Below, piece by piece: positions 17,713-26,845 of a stretch of DNA of 64,000 nucleotides; positions within the stretch are counted from its first letter, which is position 1, and the number at the start of each line of letters is the position of its first letter. The stretch lies in the NCBI RefSeq assembly GCF_000342005.1, contig NZ_AOHO01000075.1:1-64000 (forward strand), read 5' to 3'. Made by a program: the position numbers and the translations under genes. A model generated the notes under the pieces. The model saw nothing but the letters and a program-made list of their open reading frames with translations. It did not search any database and was not told where the DNA came from. Origin of the DNA: Amycolatopsis decaplanina DSM 44594. GTDB lineage: Bacteria; Actinomycetota; Actinomycetes; Mycobacteriales; Pseudonocardiaceae.

Positions 17713-18422
17713 TCACGGCGTCAGCAGCAGCTTCCCGGAGGTGTGGCGGGACTCGATGTCCCGGTGCGCTCGCGCGGCGTCGGCGAGGGCGTAGCTGCCG
17801 CCGATATGGGGCCTCGAAGAGCTCATTCGTCCGCCGTACCAGCGCCTCCGGCTGAGACGAGCGCGTGGTCGGCAACGGCCTTGTCGGCCACGGGGATCTT
17901 GTCCTCGCGGGACACCAGACCGATGACGGTGCCGCCGCGAGCCTTGATCAGCTGGGTCACCAGGAGCCCCACCCCGCCCGCGGCGGAGTGCACCACGGCC
18001 GTGTCTCCCGCCTTGACCGCGTAGGTCTCCGTCACGAAATGGTTCGAGGTCAAACCCTGCATCAGGATCGCGGCGGCGGTCTCGTCGTCGATGTCGTCAG
18101 GCATCCGCACCACCGCCTCCGCCGGGATGGCGAGCTGCTCGGCGTGGCTGCCCTTGTGGTACCGCCAGGCAACCCGGTCGCCGACCGCGAAACCCTCGAC
18201 GTCCGGCCCCGGCGCCGTGACGATCCCCATTCCCTCGACGCCGAGCACGGTGGGCACCGACCAGGTGGGCAGCGGCGTCTTGCGGGCAACGGTGTCCATG
18301 AAGTTCACTCCGGAGACGCCCAGCCGCACGCTCACCTCACCGGCGCCCGGTACTGGATCGGGGAACTCGGTCCAGGTCATGACCTCGGGGCCGCCGTGTT
18401 CGCGAATGTGGATCGCGCGCAT
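17713..18422 (-). pseudogene. Quinone oxidoreductase (zinc-independent MDR), deleted
   Basis: From the ATG at 18422 the protein starts as a normal NADPH:quinone reductase of the MDR superfamily (MRAIHIREHGGPEVMTWTEF, and the nucleotide fold TAVVHSAAGGVGLLVTQLI) but stops after 199 residues. Downstream, other frames encode LVRRTNELFEA and then IGGSYALADAARAHRDIESR with a KLLLTP end, which is the normal C-terminus of this family. About 100 residues between are gone and there are at least two frame changes. The enzyme is probably dead. Confidence 0.7.
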
Positions 18423-18479
18423 CAGGGACTTCTTTCGCCTCGGGACTCGCTGTCCGGCGCCAAGGTAGAGATCGAAAAA

Positions 18480-18495
18480 TGTACTGGCAAGTACA
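18480..18495. promoter_or_regulatory. TetR operator, copy 1
   Basis: TGTACTGGCAAGTACA is a perfect 6-bp-arm palindrome in the divergent promoter between the oxidoreductase pseudogene and the SnoaL gene. It is the mirror image of copy 2, and the flanking GAAAAA is repeated in inverted form. The likely binder is the TetR protein encoded at 17055-17654. Confidence 0.55.
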
Positions 18496-18514
18496 AATCC
18501 TCCCCGGCCAGGAC

Positions 18515-18530
18515 TGTACTTGCGGGTACA
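18515..18530. promoter_or_regulatory. TetR operator, copy 2
   Basis: TGTACTTGCGGGTACA is a palindrome with one arm mismatch. With its outer TTTTTC flank it mirrors copy 1 about a centre near 18505 (22-bp arms, two mismatches). Two operators in one divergent promoter suggest cooperative repression in both directions. Confidence 0.55.
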
Positions 18531-18588
18531 TTTTTCCGTCTGCATTCTCGGCCGAGTCGAGAAAATCCGGCCGAGTGAAGGGAAACCG

Positions 18589-19026
18589 ATGGACGATCTC
18601 GCCCGACTGGTGGCGACTGAGGACGTCCGGCGCGTGATGGCCCGCTACGTCTACAGCGCCGATCATCACCGATGGAACGACCTCGCGGCACTGTTCCTGC
18701 CCGACGCGCCGTTCACCGCATCCACAGTGGGCGGATCGGTGCAGGCGAAGATGACGGGCCGCGACGAGATCGCGGAGCAGCTCAAAGCGCGCAACCACCC
18801 GGATTCCGTTCTGGTGCATCACTTGTTCTCCAGTGAGATCGACTTCGAGTCGGCGGATTCGGCCACCGGAGTCTGGGCCATGGAGGACATCATCACCATC
18901 CCGGCAGGCGAACCCGCCGGGATGCACGGCTACGGCCACTACCGGGTGCGCTTCACCCGGCAGGACGGACGCTGGTTCATCGCCGAACTCCGCATCACCA
19001 GGCTCCGCCTGGACTGGACCTACTGA
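18589..19026 (+). CDS. SnoaL-like (NTF2-fold) protein
   Basis: A 145-residue protein of the SnoaL_4/NTF2-like fold, with the conserved opening LARLVATEDVRRVMARYVYS, a WNDLAALFLPDAPF segment, and the closing HYRVRFTRQDGRWFIAELRI. Members serve as cyclases, isomerases or small-molecule binding proteins. The ATG at 18589 has GAAGGGA at good spacing. It sits 19 bases before the epoxide hydrolase, so the two form an operon under the paired TetR operators. Confidence 0.85.
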   Translation: MDDLARLVATEDVRRVMARYVYSADHHRWNDLAALFLPDAPFTASTVGGSVQAKMTGRDEIAEQLKARNHPDSVLVHHLFSSEIDFESADSATGVWAMEDIITIPAGEPAGMHGYGHYRVRFTRQDGRWFIAELRITRLRLDWTY

Positions 19027-19045
19027 AACCCCAAGGAGAAATGAC

Positions 19046-20263
19046 ATGACCGACACCCTCGAACCCCTAGTCATCGACGTCGAGCAGGACGTCCTCGACG
19101 ACCTCCGGTCGCGCCTGAAGGCGACCCGGTTCGCACCCGATCTCGACAACGAAGACGAGGCTTTCGGGCTGAGTACCGCCTATCTCAAACCGATCGTGGA
19201 GTACTGGGCCGACGGTTTCGACTGGCGGGCCGTCGAAGCACGGCTGAACAGCTACTCACACCATCGCGTCGACGTCGGCGGCACGCCGGTGCACTTCATC
19301 CGCGAGCCGGGCAAAGGTCCCGCGCCGATCCCGTTGCTGCTCATGCACGGCTGGCCGTGGACCTTCTGGGACTGGAGCAAGGTCATCCGCCCGCTGGCCG
19401 ACCCGGGTGCGTATGGCGGTGACCCCGCAGACGCCTTCGACGTCATCGTCCCCTCGCTGCCCGGATTCGCGTTCTCCACGCCGCTGACCAACGGCAGGGA
19501 GAACTTCGTCAGCATGGCGGACCGGTTCCACACCCTGATGACCGACGTGCTGGGTTATGAGCGATTCGGCGTCGGCGCGGCCGACTACGGTGCACTGGTC
19601 GGGGCACAGCTCGGCCACAAGTACGCCGACTCGCTCCACGGCATCCACCTCGGCAACGAGATGCTGCTGACGATCTTCCAGGGTGATCGCCACTGGGATC
19701 TGACCGGCGGCGCGCCGATCGACCAGCTGCCCGAGGGACAGCGCGCCGACATGGTCAACTTCGTGAACACCTACGTCTCCCATGTCGCGGTGCACATGCT
19801 CGACGGGCAGACGATCACGCACGGCCTGAACGATTCCCCGATCGGGATGCTCGCCTGGATCCTCAAGCGGTGGAAGAAATGGAGCGACCAGAACGGGGTG
19901 TTCGAGGATTCCTACCCTCTGGACCACATCCTCACCAACGCGACGATCTACTGGGTCAACCAGGCCATCGGCTCGTCGATCCGGGCTTACAAGAACGTCA
20001 ACCGTCACCCGTGGCAGCCGTCGCACGACCGGACCCCGGCCGTCAAAGCGCCGACCGGCTTCACCTTCCATCTGGGCGACGCCGCTCCTCCGGGAGCCCA
20101 CGACCGTGAGCAGCGCGTCGCCGCGTTCAAGGAAGCGGCAGGTCACTTCTACGCCGACGTGCGCCAAGTGAACGTCCACGAGAAGGGCGGTCACTTCGGT
20201 CCGTGGGAGAACCCGGAGGCGTGGATCGACGACCTGCGTACCACGTTCCGACCGCTGCGCTGA
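19046..20263 (+). CDS. Epoxide hydrolase (alpha/beta hydrolase)
   Basis: A 405-residue epoxide hydrolase with the N-terminal EHN domain (about 5-115, including the DDLRSRLKATRF start) and an alpha/beta-hydrolase core. The oxyanion motif HGWPW is at 101-105, the nucleophile Asp is probably D180 in GVGAADYGALVG, and the C-terminal catalytic His lies in KGGHFGPWENP. It should open epoxides to diols by an ester intermediate. AAGGAG precedes the ATG. It is co-transcribed with the SnoaL gene and probably induced when the neighbouring TetR repressor releases DNA, which fits a detoxification role. Confidence 0.92.
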   Translation: MTDTLEPLVIDVEQDVLDDLRSRLKATRFAPDLDNEDEAFGLSTAYLKPIVEYWADGFDWRAVEARLNSYSHHRVDVGGTPVHFIREPGKGPAPIPLLLMHGWPWTFWDWSKVIRPLADPGAYGGDPADAFDVIVPSLPGFAFSTPLTNGRENFVSMADRFHTLMTDVLGYERFGVGAADYGALVGAQLGHKYADSLHGIHLGNEMLLTIFQGDRHWDLTGGAPIDQLPEGQRADMVNFVNTYVSHVAVHMLDGQTITHGLNDSPIGMLAWILKRWKKWSDQNGVFEDSYPLDHILTNATIYWVNQAIGSSIRAYKNVNRHPWQPSHDRTPAVKAPTGFTFHLGDAAPPGAHDREQRVAAFKEAAGHFYADVRQVNVHEKGGHFGPWENPEAWIDDLRTTFRPLR

Positions 20264-20308
20264 GACCGATGGGCACCCCGTCCGCTTCGGTCCTGGTGCT
20301 CTCGCTCG

Positions 20309-20375
20309 CCCCAAGTACATGAAGGTCCCCTTCCTTGCGCCAGGCGCAAGGAAGGGGACCTTCATGTACTTGGGG
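20309..20375. repeat. Perfect 33-bp-arm palindrome
   Basis: Positions 20309-20341 and 20343-20375 are exact inverted copies around one base. The stem begins CCCCAAGTACATGAAGG. It follows the epoxide hydrolase stop by 45 bases and could end transcription from both sides, but it is far longer than a usual terminator. A smaller stem (20379-20397, CGTGAAGG arms) follows directly. It may be one copy of a dispersed intergenic element. Confidence 0.8.
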
Positions 20376-20756
20376 AGGCGTGAAGGGATCCTTCACGGAC
20401 TCCGCCGATGACCAGACCTGTTCCGGCCCGGGCGACACCGGAGGCTCCGAGAGGGAACGCCGGGTCCCGCTGGGTGACGATCTCGGCGGTGTCGGCATCG
20501 CCCCCGCCTCCACGCCTTCACGCGGCACGTTCGCCTGAGTGAGCGGGAATGGGAGGCGGCATCACACATGACGGGGCCGGGAAACCGACGGCACCTGATC
20601 CGCGGGGCTGCCGATGATCGGCGTGCTGGTGGGCAGGTTCTTGGACGTCTTCTCGGGTAAGGGGTGAAGTACTCCATTCCAGTGATGTGACATTTCGTGG
20701 CAACCTGTCAAACTTCAGGAGCGTCGAAGGGGGTACTCGAAGCACGAGGGGGATGA

Positions 20757-21968
20757 ATGGGACAGGGGTTCTCGGTCGAGCCGGCGGCAGTGCGTGGTCT
20801 CGGCGACCTGGTCCTGCGGGCAGGCGCGGGTGCCGACACCTACCGGCAGTGGTTCGACCGTTTGGTCGGTGCGGGGAGCGGCAGCGAGGACAACTTCCTG
20901 TCGGTTGCCGGGTCGAAACTGGACGAGTGGCAAGACACGGCACTGATCCAGCTGCGCGCCTCGACCGATCTGGCTTCGGCCGCCGGTCACGAACTGCGCT
21001 GCGTGGCGCACTGGTACACCATGGTCGACGCGCGGGCGGCTGAGTTGCTGGACCGGATCAATCCGGAACCGGACGCCGCGCGGATCCCCGCGGACGAGGT
21101 CCGCGACCCGGCAGGGGCCACGTCGTTCCGCGACGCCGTCCCAGTGGGCTACGGAGGCCCTGACCCGGAACAGATCACCAACCCGGACTGGTGGCCGGTG
21201 AAGTGTGAGGAGGCGGCCGAGGACCTGCTCGATCTCGGTGGTTCTCTAGGCGATGTCGCCGAGTTGATCCAGATGCTCACCGGTTCCGACAAGGACTTCA
21301 TCACCATGATCGCCGAGCTGATCGCCGGTGACTGGTCCGTGCTGCAGCAGCAGGCGGTGCTGTTCTCCGACGCAGCGGCGGGTCTCGACAACATCGCGGC
21401 CAACATCGACCAGGGCCGGTTCGGCATCCAGGATCCCTGGAGCGGGGAAGCCGCCGACCGGGCGAAGAACTGGCTGACCGGCTACCGGGCCAGTGTCGTC
21501 CAGCTGGCACAGTACTTCCGTGGCGCGAGCCTGGCGATCCAGGCGTTGGCGAAGCTCGCCTACCACCTGATGCAGGAGATCCGGCACGGCTACAGCGCGG
21601 CGATCGACATCGCGCTGATGATCCTCACGAAGGGAAAGAAGCTCGGGCTCGAAAGAGGGGTTCGGGTGGCCGAGGTGATCAGCGAGGCCCTGTCCGAGCT
21701 CGGCCGTCGCGGCAAGCTCATAGACGTCTTCAAGGACGGCGAGCTGAAGGACATCATTCAGCTGGTGCTGTCCTTCAGCGACCTCGTCGGGGCCATCCAG
21801 ACCCTGATCAGCGCAGCGCTCGGACTGGCCCACCAGTTCGCGGGGGAAAGGGCGCTCGACGAACTGCTGGAAGCCATGAAAGCGATGGGCGATCCGCCAC
21901 AGTGGCCGGAGAGCTATGAGCATCGGGACGCCGAGTGTCCCGCCAAGAACAAGCGGGTGCTGTTGTGA
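20757..21968 (+). CDS. WXG-like secreted-protein candidate
   Basis: A 403-residue protein, largely alpha-helical. It opens like WXG100-type type VII secretion substrates (GFSVEPAAVRGLGDLVLRAG, then a helix pair). A second such helical module near residues 200-270 contains GRFGIQDPWSGEAADRAKNW, with a WSG turn in the place of WXG. The C-terminal part has several amphipathic helices and no enzymatic motif I recognise. AGGGGG lies 4 bases before the ATG. It overlaps the following gene by GTGA, so the two are coupled. It may be an exported effector or a structural partner. Confidence 0.7.
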   Translation: MGQGFSVEPAAVRGLGDLVLRAGAGADTYRQWFDRLVGAGSGSEDNFLSVAGSKLDEWQDTALIQLRASTDLASAAGHELRCVAHWYTMVDARAAELLDRINPEPDAARIPADEVRDPAGATSFRDAVPVGYGGPDPEQITNPDWWPVKCEEAAEDLLDLGGSLGDVAELIQMLTGSDKDFITMIAELIAGDWSVLQQQAVLFSDAAAGLDNIAANIDQGRFGIQDPWSGEAADRAKNWLTGYRASVVQLAQYFRGASLAIQALAKLAYHLMQEIRHGYSAAIDIALMILTKGKKLGLERGVRVAEVISEALSELGRRGKLIDVFKDGELKDIIQLVLSFSDLVGAIQTLISAALGLAHQFAGERALDELLEAMKAMGDPPQWPESYEHRDAECPAKNKRVLL

Positions 21969-22405
21969 CAGGAGAACGTGCGCTGACCGGCCCGTTTGAC
22001 TCCGAGGAGGGGGAGCGGGCCCGGCGGACGACCATGCGGCTGCTGGCGGCGACAGGCGGTCCTGCGGGGGACTTCGCCGCGGAGGTGCTCGCCGGGCGAC
22101 GGCAGCCACACGAATTGCTGGCCCACGGTCCGGTCCTGGACGAGTTCGTCGAGGAGGCGCGGGGCTGGTGGAAGCTCCTCGACGCGCTGCCCGCCGAGGA
22201 ACGGGAACGGCTCGCCGCCGGTGCGTGGTCGTCCTTGGAACGGCAGGTCGGCGAAATGGCCACTTTGGATGCCGATACCGCAGTGGCCGACTTGGAGGAG
22301 CTGGCCACGCGGGCGCAGGCGCCGCCCGCACCGAGCCGACGACCTCGACCGCGCGACGACGAGGACGAAGACTGGGCCGACCGGTCTTATCTGGAGCCGC
22401 TCTGA
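21965..22405 (+). CDS. Small acidic partner protein, 146 aa
   Basis: The GTG at 21965 overlaps the stop of the WXG-like gene (GTGA), giving a 146-residue soluble protein. It is helical (RTTMRLLAATGGPAGDFAAE, then DEFVEEARGWWKLLDALPAE) with a Pro/Arg-rich linker and an acidic tail (DDEDEDWADRS). Tight coupling to a secreted-type gene suggests a chaperone, immunity or partner protein. No family is recognised. Confidence 0.6.
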   Translation: MTGERALTGPFDSEEGERARRTTMRLLAATGGPAGDFAAEVLAGRRQPHELLAHGPVLDEFVEEARGWWKLLDALPAEERERLAAGAWSSLERQVGEMATLDADTAVADLEELATRAQAPPAPSRRPRPRDDEDEDWADRSYLEPL

Positions 22406-22439
22406 ACGGGCATCCAGAAGTCCATAGTGGATAGTCGGT

Positions 22440-22961
22440 TCAGCCGGGTGCTGCGGCCACGGACTGGTGCGGCTTGGCCTCCAGTGCGGCGGCGACGAAC
22501 GACGCGACCAGCGGCCGGCGGTCCTGCTCGTTCCAGGCGAGCACGAGGCGGCTGGGCGGTGCGTCGACCACCGGGACGCACACCACGTCGGCCTTCATCG
22601 GTTCGATCAGCGAACGGGGCAGCACGCCGATCATCCGGCCCACCTTGATCATGTCGACCAGCTGGACCACGTCGGCGACCTCGGGGCCGGTTCCGTCGCC
22701 GCCGGGAACCCCCTTCCAGCGCGGCATCGACTCACCCTCCAGATCGGACATCCGCAGTGAGGTCCGGCCGGCCAGCCGGTGCCCGGGCGGAATGACGGCG
22801 ACGCGGTGTTCGGCATACAGCGTCTCGTAGGCCAGTCCTTCGAGGTCGTCGAACGGCGAGTAAAGCAGTCCGACGTCCGCCCGGCCGTCGCGCAGGAAAT
22901 CGGTGCGATCGGCGGGGCCGCTGAACAGGATGTCGACCTCGGAACGCGAGGACCTGGACAC
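22440..22961 (-). pseudogene. LysR regulator lacking its HTH
   Basis: The 173-residue frame is the effector-binding domain of a LysR-type regulator (RDGRADVGLLYSPFDDLEGL, and HRVAVIPPGHRLAGR). The family's N-terminal winged HTH and linker (about 110-140 residues) are absent: sequence upstream of 22961 does not encode them in any frame. It is a 5'-truncated remnant and is unlikely to bind DNA. Confidence 0.6.
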
Positions 22962-23548
22962 GCACCCAGAATGCCATTAACTGGCCCCTGGCGAGCGCAG
23001 GATCACGCATTTCACATCTGCGGGCGCAGTGTCCTGTGGCACCCGATTGTCGGTGACCACTAAATGTGGGTGATACCTGTGGGTATCACCCACGCCGCCC
23101 TTGTCGTTCGCGGGCGTGACGGCCTCGCATCGCAGGTCCACGCCCCTGTCAGGCCGGAACGAAACTACTTTCAGCAATCAGCGAGATAATGGTGTTCGGC
23201 CTGACATCAACATTCACGCCATACACTTTTTCCCGCTATAAGAGAAAAACCCGGAGTCGAATTTCGCCCCCGAGTGCTTTTCCTTATGGCCCACGGGAAG
23301 AATGCGACCAGGAGTGGCCGGAAATGGTTGGGCGGCATGCCGTTGAGTGACTCACTCCGGTTAGCTTCCGGGTCGCCCGACTGTCTACTGTGTAATTTCT
23401 GGGCCGTTTCCGGGCCATTTGACGTCCGGCCGCAACCGGTAGCAACCGGTCCTGACCAGCACAAAAAGCCAGTGCGACGGAAGGGGCGTTCAAAGCTCGC
23501 GCATGAGCCTCAACGCCCCCTCCGGGACCTACCTGACGAGCTGGCCGG
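22962..23548. other. Gene-poor stretch
   Basis: No gene was seen over about 590 bases. GC content drops in the middle (near 23160-23290). It holds the hairpin at 23066-23093. It separates a truncated LysR from the aminomutase gene and may mark an old deletion. Confidence 0.45.
23066..23093. terminator. Perfect 12-bp hairpin
   Basis: GTGGGTGATACC (23066-23077) and its exact complement (23082-23093) enclose a 4-base loop. No gene ends nearby, so its role as terminator or regulatory site is open. Confidence 0.35.
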
Positions 23549-24943
23549 TCAGGCCATCGGGGGCTGGTCGCGCCACCAGCGCTGGCCGGCTTCGGGCAGT
23601 GTGGAGATCGGGTCGTAGTACGGGTACTTGCGCTGCAAGGCCTCCGGGTCCTCGTGCTCGATCCCGGTGCGGTAGTTCTTGGTCCAGTAGGAGATGCCGA
23701 GCTCGCGGTCGTATTCGGCGAGCTGGTGGACCCAGCGCTTCCCGACGTAGGGGACGTCGCAGACGATCCGAGGAGTGGCGTAGCCCGGCAGATAACCCAT
23801 GATCGCGTGCTGCAGTTCCTGTGCTTCCCAGACGGCGACGCGCCAGTGCTCGGCGTTCGGGATCATGTCGCACATGTAGAAGTAGTACGGCAGGATGTTC
23901 GCTTCGCCCTGCAGTGCGAAGCACAGGTCCAGCAGATCGGCGGGGGTCGCGTTGACGCCCTTCATCAGCACACCCTGGTTGCGCACGTCGCGGACGCCGA
24001 CGTCGAGCGCGGTCCGGGCGGCTTCGGCGACCAGCGGGGTCACCGATTGTGCGTGGTTGACGTGGGTGTGGATCGCGAGGTTGACGCCGCGCCGCTGCGC
24101 GGTGCCGGCGACGCGCTCGAGGCCTTCGACGACCTTCGGCTGGATCCAGTGCTGCGGCAGGGCGGCGAGTGCCTTGGTGGCGAGCCGGATGTCGCGGACG
24201 GTGTCGATGTCCATCAGCCGCATCAGGAACGACTCCAGCTGCGGCCACGGCACGTTGGCGACGTCGCCGCCGGAGACCACGACATCACGCACGCCGGGGG
24301 TCTTCTTCAGGTACGCGATCATCGCGTCCTGGCGATCGACCGGCTTGAGCGAGAGCTTGTGCTTCTCGATCTGTTCGGTGGAGTTGCCGACCAGGTCCAT
24401 CCGGGTGCAGTGCCCGCAGTACTGGGGGCAGGTGGAGATCATCTCGGCGAGGACCTTGGTGGGGTAGCGGTGGGTCAGCCCCTCCACGACCCACATCTCC
24501 GCCTCGTGCAGCGAGTCCCGCTCGGAATGCGGGTGACTCGGCCATTCGGTGTCACGGTCGCTGCGCACCGGGAGCATGTAGCGGCGGATCGGGTCGGCGT
24601 ACCAGGCTTCGGTCACCTTCGCCGGGTCGGTGCCCGCGTTGGGCGCGATCGTGTTGATCATCTGCGGCGGCAGCAGCATCGACATCGTGGCCATCTCGCG
24701 CTGGTCGGCGAGCATGTCCTCGTAGAAGCGCTCCTCGAGCTGGTCGCCCATCAGGGCGCGCAGTTGCTTGGCGTTGCGGATGCAGTGCACTCGCTGCCAC
24801 TGCGCGTCGCGCCACTCTGCCTCGGTCACGTCGTGCCAGCCGGGGAAGCGGCGCCAGTCGGGTTCGATCAGCTCGACTCGGGTGTAGTCGTAGGGCTGAT
24901 CGTAGGCGGCCACCGGCGAGGTCGGTTCCTGGATCGCAGTCAC
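23549..24943 (-). CDS. kamA: KamA-type radical SAM aminomutase (lysine/glutamate 2,3-)
   Basis: A 464-residue radical-SAM, PLP-dependent aminomutase. The iron-sulfur motif CPQYCGHC gives Cys172, Cys176 and Cys179; the following VVSGGDVANVPWPQLESFL and the GVLMKGVN segment are typical of the KamA family. It should migrate the alpha-amino group of lysine (or glutamate) to the beta carbon, making beta-lysine used in antibiotics or as a compatible solute. GAGGAG five bases before the GTG start is clear. No beta-lysine-using genes are adjacent. Choice between lysine and glutamate as substrate cannot be made by eye. Confidence 0.88.
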   Translation of the reverse strand: MTAIQEPTSPVAAYDQPYDYTRVELIEPDWRRFPGWHDVTEAEWRDAQWQRVHCIRNAKQLRALMGDQLEERFYEDMLADQREMATMSMLLPPQMINTIAPNAGTDPAKVTEAWYADPIRRYMLPVRSDRDTEWPSHPHSERDSLHEAEMWVVEGLTHRYPTKVLAEMISTCPQYCGHCTRMDLVGNSTEQIEKHKLSLKPVDRQDAMIAYLKKTPGVRDVVVSGGDVANVPWPQLESFLMRLMDIDTVRDIRLATKALAALPQHWIQPKVVEGLERVAGTAQRRGVNLAIHTHVNHAQSVTPLVAEAARTALDVGVRDVRNQGVLMKGVNATPADLLDLCFALQGEANILPYYFYMCDMIPNAEHWRVAVWEAQELQHAIMGYLPGYATPRIVCDVPYVGKRWVHQLAEYDRELGISYWTKNYRTGIEHEDPEALQRKYPYYDPISTLPEAGQRWWRDQPPMA

Positions 24944-25225
24944 TTGTACTCCTCGTCGTCGGAAACGCGTGAAAATATCCTGTCACATCGTTCGTACGAC
25001 GTAAATATTCCTGTCGCGCTCGGTGTGTCGGGCGGACACTACCTCCGGCATCGGGCAGGCGCGAAGGTGTTCTGCGGCAGCAATCACGGCGGGCGGATCG
25101 GCCTTGGGAGGGAACGCTTCGGGCCGGGTCGATGGCGCGTTCTGACGACGGCTTGATCAACTCCCCGGCTCGGTTCACCGACCCTCACCACGTCGTGATC
25201 ATCCGCAGGCTGCAAACTCGGGAGG

Positions 25226-26836
25226 GTGACGAACGCGCGAACCACGCTCCTGCTCGGCGGGCGTATCTACAGTCCTTCGGCTCCCGACGCCACCGCGATG
25301 GCGATCACCGACGGCACCGTCGTCTGGGTGGGACAGGACGGCCCGGCCAGGGCACTGCATCCCGACGCCGAACCGGTCGACCTCGACGGCGCCTTCGTCG
25401 CCCCCGCCTTCGTCGACGCGCACGTCCACGCCACCGCGACCGGCCTGCACCTCACCGGGCTGAACCTCGCGGGCATCCGCGGTGCCGGCGAACTGCTGGC
25501 CGCGGTCCGTGACGCCGTCCGCCCCGGACAGGTGCTGGTCGCGCACGGGTGGGACGAATCCCGCTGGGCCGACGGCAGGCTGCCCAGCCGCGCGGAGATC
25601 GACGAGGCGTCGAACGGTGCCCCGGTGTACCTGAGCCGGGTCGACGTCCACTCGGCGCTCGTCTCCAGCGCCCTCGTCGCACTCGCCACCGGCGTGCACG
25701 AGGCGCCGGGCTGGTCGGCCGACGGCCCGCTGACCCGCGACGCCCACCATCTCGTGCGCGCCGCGATGCGCGAGGCGATCACCCCGGACCAGCGCCGCGA
25801 GGCCCAGCGTGCGTTCCTCGCCGAAGCCGCCGCGCGAGGAGTCGTGAGCGTCCACGAATGCGCGGGCCCGGACATCTCCGGAGCCGAAGACCTCACCGAC
25901 CTGCTCGCCCTCGCCTCCGGACCGGGACTGCCGGAGGTCGTCGGTTACTGGGGTGAACGCGGCGGGGTCGACACCGCCCGTGCGCTGGGTGCCAAGGGAG
26001 TCGCGGGCGACCTGTTCGTCGACGGCGCGCTCGGCTCCCGCACGGCTGCCCTGCACGAACCGTACGCCGATGCCCACGGCACCTCTGGGACGCTCTACCT
26101 CGACGCCGCCGCCATCGCCGAGCACATCAGCGCCTGCACCGAAGCCGGACTACAGGCCGGCTTCCACGTCATCGGCGACGCCGCCGTCGCCGAGGTCGTC
26201 GAAGGATTCCGCCTCGCGGAGAAGATCGTCGGAAGCCGGGCGCTGGCGGCCCGGCACCACCGGCTCGAACACGTCGAGATGATCGACGCCGACCAGGCGA
26301 AGGCGCTCGCGTCCTGGGGTGTTGTCGCATCGGTCCAGCCGCAGTTCGATGCGGAGTGGGGCGGTACGCGCGGCATGTACACCGACCGCCTCGGCGGCGA
26401 ACGGGCCGCGAAGCTCAACCCCTTCGCCGCCATGGCCGCCGAAGGGCTTCTGCTCGCCTTCGGCTCCGACGCCCCCGTCACGCCTGTCGATCCATGGGCC
26501 ACCGTCCGCGCCGGGACCTACCACCGCACTCCGGGCTCGGGACTGTCCGCTCGCGCGTCCTTCACCGCCCACACCCGCGCGGGACACCGCGCCGCCGGGG
26601 TCAACGACGGCGTCACCGGCAGCCTGGTCCCGGGCGCTCCCGCGCACTATGCGATCTGGGACGCCGAGGACCTGGTCGTCGCGACACCGGACTCGCGAGT
26701 GCAGCGCTGGTCCACCGACCCGCGCGCGGGCGTGCCCCCGCTGCCGAACCTGGAGGAGGGGGCCACGCTGCCCCGTTGTCTGCGCACGGTCCGCGACGGG
26801 CAGGTCATCCACGACGTGTTCACCCGGACGGCCTAG
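25226..26836 (+). CDS. YtcJ-like amidohydrolase
   Basis: A 536-residue metal-dependent hydrolase of the amidohydrolase_3 group. It has the N-terminal beta-sandwich strand TTLLLGGRIYSPSAPDATAM, the first metal motif DAHVHATATGLHL, a later HVIGDAAVAEVVEGF and RHHRLEHVEMIDAD, and the C-terminal metal Asp in AFGSDAPVTPVDPWATV. It should hydrolyse an amide or imine bond in a small compound. The GTG start has GGGAGG directly abutting it, an unusual zero spacing. Lnt follows after 9 bases, so these may be co-transcribed. Confidence 0.88.
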   Translation: MTNARTTLLLGGRIYSPSAPDATAMAITDGTVVWVGQDGPARALHPDAEPVDLDGAFVAPAFVDAHVHATATGLHLTGLNLAGIRGAGELLAAVRDAVRPGQVLVAHGWDESRWADGRLPSRAEIDEASNGAPVYLSRVDVHSALVSSALVALATGVHEAPGWSADGPLTRDAHHLVRAAMREAITPDQRREAQRAFLAEAAARGVVSVHECAGPDISGAEDLTDLLALASGPGLPEVVGYWGERGGVDTARALGAKGVAGDLFVDGALGSRTAALHEPYADAHGTSGTLYLDAAAIAEHISACTEAGLQAGFHVIGDAAVAEVVEGFRLAEKIVGSRALAARHHRLEHVEMIDADQAKALASWGVVASVQPQFDAEWGGTRGMYTDRLGGERAAKLNPFAAMAAEGLLLAFGSDAPVTPVDPWATVRAGTYHRTPGSGLSARASFTAHTRAGHRAAGVNDGVTGSLVPGAPAHYAIWDAEDLVVATPDSRVQRWSTDPRAGVPPLPNLEEGATLPRCLRTVRDGQVIHDVFTRTA

Positions 26837-26845
26837 GGTTCAGGG

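Noticed and set aside
23654-25156. 500-codon plus-strand open frame
   Set aside because: Antisense to the aminomutase gene with the radical-SAM motif.
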